Shown piece after piece: positions 37,101-43,580 of a DNA stretch of 43,629 nt (position 1 is its first letter; each line of letters starts with the position of its first letter). Both the position numbers and the translations under genes were made by a program. The stretch is from Mesostigma viride (Eukaryota > Streptophyta > Mesostigmatophyceae > Mesostigmatales > Mesostigmataceae): positions 1-43,629 of the forward strand of contig RPFO01001438.1 in NCBI GenBank assembly GCA_009746045.1, given 5' to 3'. The notes beneath the pieces were generated by a model, which searched no databases, had not been told where the DNA came from, and was given only the letters and a program-made list of their open reading frames with translations.

Positions 37101-38998
37101 CTATGGGGCCTGTTGAAGAAGTTCGGGGTAAACCGCGGATTGGTGAAGCAAGACGTGACACGTTCCTTGCTAATGACCGCGGGGCTCGTGCAGGGCCTCT
37201 CGACCCTTTTCTTCGTTTTATTTATAGTGGACAGTATCCTTTGGCCTGGACGAAGAAAGCTTGCCTGGAACGCGATGGTCCCACCCACTTTTAACATGGG
37301 ATACGCCGCACAGGCTGCTTAAGGTCTCCTCCTCGAGTGCACCCCGCAACGTCCTCTCCCGTACGCGCACCGGTTGCGGCACGTCGTCCCACTCCGCGTC
37401 CGAACGCCGCACCGCTTTGAAACCGCTGCCTGCCTCGCCTCGTGTTGCCGTCTGGCCGTGTCCCATCTGTCGAGCCTGGCCGCGTGGTCGGCCAACAGAG
37501 TGTCGTTGTCGATGCGCTCTAGTCGCCCCTGTTGTGCGATGATATTGCGCAATTCTTGTTCCTTCATTTGTTTCTGATCGAACAGGTCATCTTGTCGACG
37601 GATCAGTGGCCTTGATCTGGCTGCGGCCTCGCGAACCAGACCGTCCCATCTCTCTCTCTCCGCGGTGCCAGGCGGCGGGGGGGGGGGTTGTGGTCTGTGG
37701 ATCAATTGGAGTTGACCGTCCACTCGTGTCAATTCCTGGCCATTTTCGAAGATCTCACGGGACACGCGTTGTTTATCTGCCACCTTTTCATCGATTTTTT
37801 TGCGTTTAATGCCCGCCAACCCATCCCCCACGGTTCTCCTGTCGAAGAACGGCGCCTCTCCTCTCTCCGCGATCACCTTCGCGATCTCTAGAGGCAGTTG
37901 AAGAGTGTCAAATTCATTCGCGCGTACGGAATGGTGGGCGCACCTGACCAATCCCGCACCGGATCTCCTCCGCGGTCGGGGCATTGTATACCACTTGCGC
38001 ACTTTTTTTTTCCGCGCAGTGAGATCCTGCTCGCCAACAAGTCGTTTTGTAATTTGACCGAGGTCAACCTGGCCGCCTTCCACGAGGGCAACAAGTCCGG
38101 CCTCGAGAGGGCGCTCGTCTTGGCCGCGCGCATGAACTACCGCCAGACGCTCGTCGACCTCAGGGACGAGATCCTACAAGAGGCGTGGCATCTCAACAAC
38201 GAGTTCCTGCACCTGTGCGGCGTCGGCCTCACCGGCATCGTGGCCAGGTCCGACCTGCAGGACTACGACTACCGCCGCATGAAGAACGTGGCCGTCTCCG
38301 CGGCCTACGAGATGGCCAAGAGTCTCGGGAAGCCCCTGCCCAAGAACGTCACCTGCATCAAGCCCAGCGGCACGCTGTCCAAGATCATGAGCACCAGGGA
38401 GTGGGGGGAGGTCCCGGAGGGCGTCCACAAGCCCATGGGCAGGTACATCCTCAACAACATCACCTACTCCAAGCACGACCCCCTCGTGCAGAGGTTCAGG
38501 GACGCCGGCTACAAGGTGGCGGACAAGCCCTACGAGCAGGATTCCGTCCTGGTGACCTTCCCCGTCACCTACGCCAGCGTCCCCTTCACCAAAAAGACCG
38601 TCACGAGGAAGGACGGCACCACCGAGGAGGTGGAGGTCAACACCGAATCCGCCGTGGCGCAACTCGAGCGCTACAAGAACCTCATGTCCAACTGGTGCGA
38701 CCAGAACGTCTCGTGCACGGTGTCGTACGATCCCACCGAGATCCCCGCCATCCTGGACTGGTTCCAGAAGAACTGGGACCTCTACGTGGGCGTGTCCTTC
38801 CTGCTGAGGTGCGACCCCACCAAGAACGCAGCGGACCTGGGGTACAGCTACCTCCCCCAGGAGGTGGTCACCGAGGATGTCATGAGGAGGTACCGCAACA
38901 AGCTGACCCCGGTGGACTACGCGGGCATCGTGCACGTCGACGTGGACGAGGCGAAACTAGCCGGGGACTGCCCCTCGGGCGCCTGTCCCGTGCGCTGA
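34174..38998 (+). CDS. Adenosylcobalamin-dependent (class II) ribonucleotide reductase, four exons
   Basis: Exons 34174-34547, 35241-35526, 36374-36768 and 38020-38998 total 2,034 bases, exactly 678 codons: a 677-residue RtpR-type class II reductase (family about 700-740). Visible landmarks: ESCMFNCSF (first active-site Cys), QGCGVGFKPVTGTLNGF across junction 1, IRPAGTRLRGYG at the end of exon 2, RRSAEIALFEYGD in exon 3, NPC across junction 3 with the radical-bearing Cys, FCNLTEVNL (second active-site Cys), IKPSGT, and the C-terminal redox pair in CPSGACPVR. The enzyme reduces ribonucleotides using adenosylcobalamin, without oxygen or a second subunit. Glycine after the radical Cys is replaced by Cys (NPCCEI). 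Each intron holds two other genes. Confidence 0.9.
34555..34779 (-). CDS. DUF5763-like mini zinc-finger protein, nested in intron 1
   Basis: A 74-residue protein antisense to the host gene. MKCTAVTKLNKRCKNKACVL followed by CRAHSRHRAHS is the C-x-A-x-T-...-C...C-x-x-H finger seen elsewhere in this window; the tail is a basic helix (YQNRRKREMEARRRQ). Its stop codon is only 7 bases inside the intron's 5' splice site, so the coding sequence fills the intron edge. It is closest in design to the N terminus of 7652-8463, including a similar basic helix after the finger. Role unknown. Confidence 0.7.
   Translation of the reverse strand: MKCTAVTKLNKRCKNKACVLSPKPVCRAHSRHRAHSYALVLAAQEYQNRRKREMEARRRQIPGTTWRYWDEKVE
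34807..35214 (-). CDS. Two-pass membrane protein, nested in intron 1
   Basis: About 135 residues from the ATG at 35214 (MSHLNAMGFF); the ATG at 35196 is an alternative. Membrane segments: LFLFGAVIGAAHVIATWV and LALTYLLVLGGLGYVLY, then possibly a third (LLTLGGASTSYSIIMTVG). The tail is Ala/Thr-rich (VSEATAPTTATTAA). The start is 26 bases from exon 2, so the A-run complementary to the splice-site pyrimidine tract forms this gene's upstream region. No family recognised. Confidence 0.6.
   Translation of the reverse strand: MSHLNAMGFFMKDFKSLFLFGAVIGAAHVIATWVRVKRERFRLRTNIRSTLALTYLLVLGGLGYVLYRNFHDRVYSYETTIWKILKGLLTLGGASTSYSIIMTVGSSFFSSRPVAAVVDATVSEATAPTTATTAA
35594..35827 (+). CDS. Small two-pass membrane protein, nested in intron 2 on the same strand
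   Basis: A 77-residue protein from the ATG at 35594. Segments AVLVESAIVAAAMAGIMTLVHSV and GILIQVGVSAAILHVVFELIGW predict two spans joined by a Met-rich loop (HMKQSPMMAMS). Because it lies in the same orientation as the reductase exons, it needs its own promoter, or must be translated from unspliced RNA. The A/T-rich stretch at 35560-35585 before the ATG could be that promoter. No family recognised. Confidence 0.55.
   Translation: MSHFGAVLVESAIVAAAMAGIMTLVHSVHMKQSPMMAMSHAGILIQVGVSAAILHVVFELIGWNRKFCLRLQSGGRM
35864..36265 (-). CDS. Unknown 133-residue protein, nested in intron 2
   Basis: Starts at the ATG at 36265: ASNFSPFRKSPYDLFEKSILAHNKAIGRGG, then RFVKVPLGRSEKDPKVVSTF, LTWRRPERSAEDERFL and YIPSLRELAINAIPEGPEQD, ending in an acidic FPADEM. 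It looks soluble and partly disordered, with many charged and Pro residues; no membrane segment or metal site. No family recognised. The start is about 110 bases from exon 3. Confidence 0.5.
   Translation of the reverse strand: MASNFSPFRKSPYDLFEKSILAHNKAIGRGGAERFVKVPLGRSEKDPKVVSTFTDALDGKTDAMSHLHAGRLTWRRPERSAEDERFLTDPSTHRRSRYIPSLRELAINAIPEGPEQDAAWHLASHGDFPADEM
36825..37322 (+). CDS. Multi-pass membrane protein, nested in intron 3 on the same strand
   Basis: A 165-residue protein with four or five hydrophobic segments: EILLIFSLLQILVYGVWWGGV, GLLVLAFVAFLTSMWL, VILGFQGAAALLWLLWGLL and STLFFVLFIVDSILW. Loops are short and basic. The layout resembles small integral virion-membrane proteins; no transporter signature is evident. 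It is more A/T-rich than the exons around it. The start is 56 bases into the intron after an A/T-rich stretch (36777-36823) ending ATATAATACGTGCA, a plausible promoter. Confidence 0.65.
   Translation: MPSNVEILLIFSLLQILVYGVWWGGVLLKDVGKPSTVKAMLASAGSAQGLLVLAFVAFLTSMWLKPNMNPLFGYSWLKVILGFQGAAALLWLLWGLLKKFGVNRGLVKQDVTRSLLMTAGLVQGLSTLFFVLFIVDSILWPGRRKLAWNAMVPPTFNMGYAAQAA
37319..37984 (-). CDS. Coiled-coil protein with C-terminal DUF5763-like zinc finger, nested in intron 3
   Basis: About 221 residues from the ATG at 37984; the literal frame extends to 38083 in the exon, which is unlikely to be coding. Residues 30-80 are helical (LPLEIAKVIAERGEAPFFD, GIKRKKIDEKVADKQRVSRE), a Pro run follows at about 103-110, then a charged coiled coil (LFDQKQMKEQELRNIIAQQ). 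The C terminus CGVRTRSGTTCRNRCAYGRGRCGVH is the mini zinc finger, placed here at the end and not the start. Function unknown. Confidence 0.6.
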   Translation of the reverse strand: MPRPRRRSGAGLVRCAHHSVRANEFDTLQLPLEIAKVIAERGEAPFFDRRTVGDGLAGIKRKKIDEKVADKQRVSREIFENGQELTRVDGQLQLIHRPQPPPPPPGTAERERWDGLVREAAARSRPLIRRQDDLFDQKQMKEQELRNIIAQQGRLERIDNDTLLADHAARLDRWDTARRQHEARQAAVSKRCGVRTRSGTTCRNRCAYGRGRCGVHSRRRP

Positions 38999-39027
38999 TC
39001 ACGACACGGGGGCATACGAATACGCCA

Positions 39028-39620
39028 TCAGTGGGGGGGGGGCGGGGCGCGGGGGCGGGACTGCCAACGCCGGCCCGGCGCATCAGGTAGTACGCGACGG
39101 CCAGGATCAGGGCCAGGATCGCGACGAACACGATTACGGATACAAGGGGCGAATACCCGTCCTCATCCTTCGGCTTTTTCGCGGTCCCGAACCCCGGGAG
39201 CCCCGCGGCGGTCGCGTCCTCCGGCGTCCCCGTCCAATCGTCCGTCCACGTGTCCTGGGCCGCGCCGACCTTGCTGCTGTCGGATCCGAACAGATTTCCA
39301 AGCGCCGCGAACACGCCGAAGCTGACGGCGGACATCCCCACGTTCTTCGCGAGGGACCCCGCCAACGAGCTCTTCTTCGCCGCAGCCCCTGCGGCGTTTG
39401 CAACTGGCGTCCCCATCACCGTGAAATTCTTGGAGTCCGCGACTCCGTCTGCGAGGTCGTCCGCGTATCCGGTCGGCGTCCCCTTGCCCGGGGTATTCTT
39501 GGCTGCCCCCGCGGCTTCGCCCGCGACCTGTGTACGTGGACGTAGGGCCGATCTAACCGAGCTTGTGGCCTTTTGAACTCCATTTCGAAGCATGTTAAGC
39601 GCTCCCCCAATGCCTGCCAT
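39028..39620 (-). CDS. Single-pass membrane protein (probable frameshift at the end)
   Basis: Starts at 39620 (MAGIGGALNMLRNGVQ). The N-terminal 150 residues are Ala/Gly/Ser/Lys-rich with few aromatic residues (AAGAAKNTPGKGTPTG, AAGAAAKKSSLAGSLAKNVG). A strong membrane segment SPLVSVIVFVAILALILAVAYYLMRR follows, then a Pro-rich tail. As read, the frame continues antisense into the reductase; one extra base in the G10 run 39033-39042 gives a stop at 39028, 30 bases from the reductase stop. Composition suits a virion-membrane or capsid-linked structural protein. Confidence 0.55.
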
Positions 39621-39659
39621 GATTCTTAGTTTATTATAAGAAATAAATGCGCCATGCCT

Positions 39660-39983
39660 TTACGCCTTGATGCGACGACACGCCCACGCCCCGTGGTCCT
39701 TCCAAACCTCGAGCACGTCGGGGCAGACCATGTGAAGAATCTGCCCCCCCGCGGCTTGCAACTTGTCTCTCGTTTTCCCGTCGTAGCTGTCGATCGGGCC
39801 CAGCTGCTCCTCGACGTATTCGAAGAAGCCGCGCACGTCATCCGACGTCTTCACTCTCGCCGCTCGCTTCATGAGCTCCATCGTCTCCGTCATGCCCGCC
39901 TCGAACACCTCGGCGGTCGGGATCACGCCCGCGTCCCATTTCTTCTTCACGATCGCGCCGACCAAGTCCTTCCACTCCGACAT
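39660..39983 (-). CDS. Unknown 107-residue protein
   Basis: A compact, mainly helical protein (MSEWKDLVGAIVKKKWDAG, AGMTETMELMKRAARVKTSDDV, FFEYVEEQLGPIDSYDGKTRDKLQAAGGQILHMV). It ends WACRRIKA. No metal site, membrane span or catalytic motif. It lies between a membrane-protein gene and the divergent helicase, with an 80-base gap that holds the helicase promoter. No family recognised. Confidence 0.5.
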   Translation of the reverse strand: MSEWKDLVGAIVKKKWDAGVIPTAEVFEAGMTETMELMKRAARVKTSDDVRGFFEYVEEQLGPIDSYDGKTRDKLQAAGGQILHMVCPDVLEVWKDHGAWACRRIKA

Positions 39984-40062
39984 CTCTGCTGCATCATGGG
40001 ACGGGATCTTTAGGAGGGCCTAAGCGTACACAATTATTCTGTGAGTACATTAAGAAGCACAG

Positions 40063-42567
40063 ATGATACGGGTCCATCACGCTCGACAGCGATCCTCGTC
40101 AAGGTACGGCCGAGACGAGGAGGTAGACATCACCCTCCCCCGTGCCGCCGTCTGGTCGAAACACGCCGTTCGCTCTAAAGGAGGTATACAGAAACGTCTG
40201 AAACGGCTAGTTAGGGAGAGCGAGAAGGCGGCGTTCCCGGACGAGGAGGAAGAGGTGGACGTGGACAACCTGCCCGCCCACGCGCCCCCCAAGCGCCCCC
40301 TGAAGCGGCTCGTGCGCCTGAGCGAAAAAGAGCCCGAGACCGCCACAAAACCGAAGGGGGGGATTCAAAGCCGTCTCAGGCAGCTGGTCAGGGAGAGCGA
40401 GAAGGCGGCATTCCCGGACGAGGAGGAAGAGGTGGACGTGGACAACCTGCCCGCCCACGCGCCCCCCAAGCGCCCCCTGAAGCGGCTCGTGCGCCTGAGC
40501 GAAAAAGCAGACACCCCAGCTGCTCCGGAGAAGACCGCGGAAAAGCCCGCCGAAAAGGCTCCAGCTGCTCCGGAGAAGACCGCGGAAAAGCCCCCCGAAA
40601 AAGCCCCAGAAGCGCCGCCGGACTACAGTCAGTGGCAAATGGTCTTGTACGATCCCAGCAAGCCTCCCACCACGGTTGCCGTCGAGCCCACCCCGGGGGC
40701 GTGGCCGCATCCCGTCAGGGACACCCAATACGCGCAGTTCGTTAAGAGGTTCTTCGACGGAGACGTGGAGGGATTCCTGCCCCCCGAACTGCGGCGCCCC
40801 GACGAGGCGGGGTGTGACGCGCCGATGGGAGCCAGAAAGCTGGCCCCCCAGCAGGCGGTGGTCAACCTGCACCTGAAGAAGATCGCGTCTCTGAGCCCGC
40901 ACTACCCGTCGCGCGGTTTCCTGGCGTGGCACTCCACCGGGTCCGGCAAGACCTGCACGGCCATGGGGGCACTGGACGCGTTCTGGGACACCAAGAAGAA
41001 CTTCGTGCTGGCCACGAGCAAGGAGAACAAGACCAACAACTCCCTGGAGGAGATCGCGAAGTGCGCGACCCTCTACCCTCGATTCAAAGGGAAGGACCCA
41101 AAGACCGTGCTGGCAGAGCTCAGGAAGCGCGTGTGGAATCGCGAGATCGTCACCTTCACGCAACTATCGCACGCCATAGGGGTCCACAAGGCCAGGAAGA
41201 ACTTCGACACGAGCGTGCTCAACAACGCGCTCTGGTCATGGACGAGGTGCAGAACCTGTTCAAGCCGCTGCCTGGACAGCAAGAGGACCACCGGGCGCTG
41301 AAGGAGTTCCTGGCCACGCAGAACACCGACACCTCCCAGAACCTCTTCATGGTCATCCTCACGGCGACCCCCGGCGATTCCGTGGCGGAGATCCTGTGGC
41401 TCGTCAACATGATACGCCCCGTCAACTTCCCCGTGTTTACCATGGCGAACATCACGCCCGACCGGGTCCGGGGCATGATTTCATTCGTCGACTACACCGG
41501 GGACACCAACTCCTTCCCGGAGATCGCGTCCATGGAGGAGTACGATGTCCCGATGAGCGCCAAGCAGTTCGAGCTGTACAAGGCGCGGTTCAAGGAAAGC
41601 AGACGCGACATCCCCGCGAAGGACAGGGAGCGATACTGGTACGCGGAGGCCAGGAAGATAGCCAATTGCGTGCCCCTCAGAAGCGTGCCCTCCAACCAGC
41701 TACTGAGGCAACTGCCCGTTCTCTCCCCAAGTTCCAGAAAATGGTGGAGATCTTCCTCAAAGGGGGCAAGCACTACGTGTACTCCTACTTCAACGTCCAC
41801 GGGATCGCGGACCTGGCAAAGGTGCTGTCCGCCATCGGGTACTCGCGCTTCACCCCGGGCGGTCCGTTGCCTCCTCGGAAACGTTTCGCGGTCCTGGACG
41901 GCGAAACGACCGAGGGGCAGCTCAAGGCCTTCCGAGAGGTGTTCAACTCGGACGCGAACAAGCGCGGGGAGCTCCTCCAGATCGTGCTGGCCCGGAGGAG
42001 GTACAACGAAGGCCTCGACCTCAAGGCGGTGACCGACGTGCACATCATGGAGCCCCTCGTGAACGCCAACTCGGAGAAGCAGGCCATAGCTAGGGCGGTG
42101 CGGCACTGCTCTCACAAGGCGCTGCCGAAAGCGGAGTGGAAGGTCCGCGTGCACCGGTACTTCGCCGTGCCTCCCGGGTCCTCCTCGTCCAGTCGCCAGG
42201 TCCTCGACAAGATACCGGCGGACAAGGTCCAGATGATGCGACAGATGGTGCAGCTGAAACTGGACAACGTGTCCAAGGACCTCAGGAAGAGGAGTCTCGC
42301 GCCGAACGTGAGGGCCGCCCTCCAATTGTACAAACGCATCGCGGAGATCCAGATGGGGTGCTGACGGGCGGCGGGCAGGGCGGCACCCCGTCGGTGGACA
42401 AGCTCGTGTACCAGGACGCGAAGGCCAGAGGGTCGAACCCGGACCTGGAGCGACTGCTGGCCATCTTGCGGGACGCCTCCATAGACTGCGAGTTCCTCAA
42501 GTCCTTCCACAACCAGCCGAACATGATGAGGGCCGCGAACAGGCCGCCTCTGGAATGCAAGAAGTAG
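40063..42567 (+). CDS. D6/D11-like superfamily 2 helicase (three one-base breaks)
   Basis: Residues 1-190 are a charged linker region with a tandem duplication (40180-40329 and 40357-40506) and APEKTAEKP repeats. The helicase core: Walker A HSTGSGKT (Lys296), then VMDEVQNL (Walker B) and LTATP (motif III), and at the C terminus EGLDLKAVTDVHIMEP and QAIARAVRHCSH (motif VI). This is the layout of poxvirus D6/D11-like ATPases, which act in early transcription initiation or termination. Frames change at about 41229-41234, at the C4 run 41725-41728 and at the G4 run 42355-42358, each needing one extra base; the full product is about 834 residues. Confidence 0.82.
40180..40506 (+). repeat. In-frame tandem duplication in the helicase linker
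   Basis: Two 150-base units, 40180-40329 and 40357-40506, start 177 bases apart and encode nearly the same 50 residues: GGIQ-x-RL, ESEKAAFPDEEEEVDVDN, LPAHAPPKRPLKRLVRLSEK. The second half is identical by eye, so the duplication is recent. It precedes the helicase core. Confidence 0.85.
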
Positions 42568-42608
42568 TCCTGGTCTTTTTTTTTTCTCGTGTGCTATGTA
42601 TATCGAAC

Positions 42609-42725
42609 ATGGGAAGGAGCAACTGGAAGGAGACCCCCAAGCAGGCGAAGGACCTCTATCGCAGTTTTCTGTCCGACCTAGCTGGTGCGCGGGCCGACGA
42701 CATCGGGCGCGATCTTAACCCCTAA
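42609..42725 (+). CDS. Short ORF at the edge of the viral-type sequence, possibly truncated
   Basis: A 38-codon frame (MGRSNWKETPKQAKDLYRSF...) starting 41 bases after the helicase stop, downstream of a T10 tract. It is hydrophilic and reads like the N terminus of a globular protein, then stops about 8 bases before the palindromic repeat at 42734 and the change to A/T-rich sequence. It may be a virus gene cut by the junction. No family recognised. Confidence 0.35.
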   Translation: MGRSNWKETPKQAKDLYRSFLSDLAGARADDIGRDLNP

Positions 42726-43028
42726 ATGGGCGAAAGTACTGCCGATGCATCGGCTGTAACTCAGCACTTTTGCAAACCAGATGCCATCCAACCTACCCAT
42801 ACCCAAAGGCTGTCCTTGGGGGCCAAGCACGTCCATGAGGTGCCCTTCGGGTTGGTATATCACAACCTCATATATATTCATTGAGAATGATAGATTACGG
42901 AGGTGAGATAGGCATGCAACATAAGGAAAAACCCGATAACTGGGAGAATAACCCTGAAGAAATTAATAGTAATCTGACACAGACATCCAAGGATCACGCC
43001 AGCGGCACAAGGTACAACTAACTATACA
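42726..43028. other. Gene-free A/T-rich stretch after the composition change
   Basis: Apart from the palindromic repeat at 42734-42754, I see no gene or RNA structure. A short A/T-rich word ATATATATTC at 42870-42879 and low G+C distinguish it from the viral genes to the left. It is compatible with host intergenic or transposon DNA. Confidence 0.4.
42734..42754. repeat. Palindrome-containing inverted repeat, left copy
   Basis: AAGTACT followed by the self-complementary GCCGATGCATCGGC. The 21 bases recur in inverted orientation at 43560-43580, 805 bases away. It marks the boundary region between viral-type and A/T-rich sequence. Confidence 0.75.
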
Positions 43029-43340
43029 TCACAAAACTACACGCAGCAACAGCGCTGCCGGCCCACCATGCAGGCCTGGAAGGGATCTAGACCGCATGGG
43101 TCGCGACAAAGTCGGCCCGGTGCGGCGGAATAACACATCAGCCACGGTGCGAGTGAGGGCGAGTGACAGGCGCTGCCGCCAATACGAGGACCACGTGCGG
43201 GCCGACCACGGGGCGGTCTGACCCTCGAGGTCGAGGCGGTCTTCACGGCGCTGGCAGCACTCGTGGAAAAACTCCGCTGTCTTGGGGCCCATGGCCCCGA
43301 ACTCCTCAAGGACAAAGGGGATGACCCGGTGGGGCCCCAC
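43029..43340 (-). pseudogene. Probable C-terminal fragment of a retroelement (reverse-transcriptase-type) protein
   Basis: The frame reads VIPFVLEEFGAMGPKTAEFF, an Arg/Asp-rich spacer, WSSYWRQRLSLALTRTVADVL. I recall very similar endings (P-F-V-x-E-x-F-G-x-x-G ... W ... YWRQRLSxAL) at the C termini of reverse-transcriptase-containing proteins in algal and oomycete genomes. No reverse-transcriptase core is present and nothing upstream in the window supplies it, so it is a 5'-truncated remnant. The last 30 residues are low-quality reading. It supports a host origin for the right end of the window. Confidence 0.4.
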
Positions 43341-43559
43341 TCATATATATGCAGGGTAGGCTATATATAACTGCCGTCAAAGTCAGGGGGGTCAAGACGC
43401 GCGTTTTTCATTTTTGGTAGAATGTGTGTTGTGAATTAGGCAAAAATACCTAGGCACCTGCCACTTCAGGGATGATGGAGAATTAGTTGGTGAATAGTTT
43501 GAGCCATTGGGGTCCATGGTTGGATGGGTATGCCAGTAGTTACACCTGTACAAGAAGGT
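43341..43559. other. A/T-rich non-coding stretch
   Basis: No gene seen. Contains TATATATAACTG and ATATATATGC words near 43343-43372 and otherwise unremarkable sequence between the retroelement fragment and the right palindrome. Confidence 0.4.
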
Positions 43560-43580
43560 GCCGATGCATCGGCAGTACTT
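43560..43580. repeat. Palindrome-containing inverted repeat, right copy
   Basis: Reverse complement of 42734-42754: GCCGATGCATCGGC followed by AGTACTT. Together they could be the ends of a small transposon or dispersed host repeats; no target duplication was found outside them. Confidence 0.7.

Larger units (their letters stand above)
36769..38019 (+). other. Intron 3 of the reductase gene (1,251 bp), holding one sense and one antisense gene
   Basis: Begins GTATCT at 36769 and ends ACTTTTTTTTTCCGCGCAG at 38019; phase 2. The junction rebuilds the NPC-x-EI active-site segment, strong evidence that the boundaries are right. A plus-strand membrane-protein gene (36825-37322) and a minus-strand zinc-finger gene (37319-37984) overlap tail to tail by 4 bases and fill about 93% of the intron. 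Confidence 0.85.

Noticed and set aside
34555-38019. Group I/II self-splicing introns or inteins in the reductase gene
   Set aside because: The ends are GTGAGT/GTATCT...pyrimidine tract-CAG, no homing endonuclease or intron RNA core is visible, and the inserts are filled with unrelated genes.
42678-42881. Minus-strand 67-residue ORF at the right boundary
   Set aside because: It spans the composition break and the palindromic repeat and has no protein-like pattern.
42734-43580. A complete DNA transposon bounded by the 21-base inverted repeats
   Set aside because: No transposase and no flanking target duplication could be seen; the repeats are themselves mostly palindromic, so their inverted relation is partly trivial.
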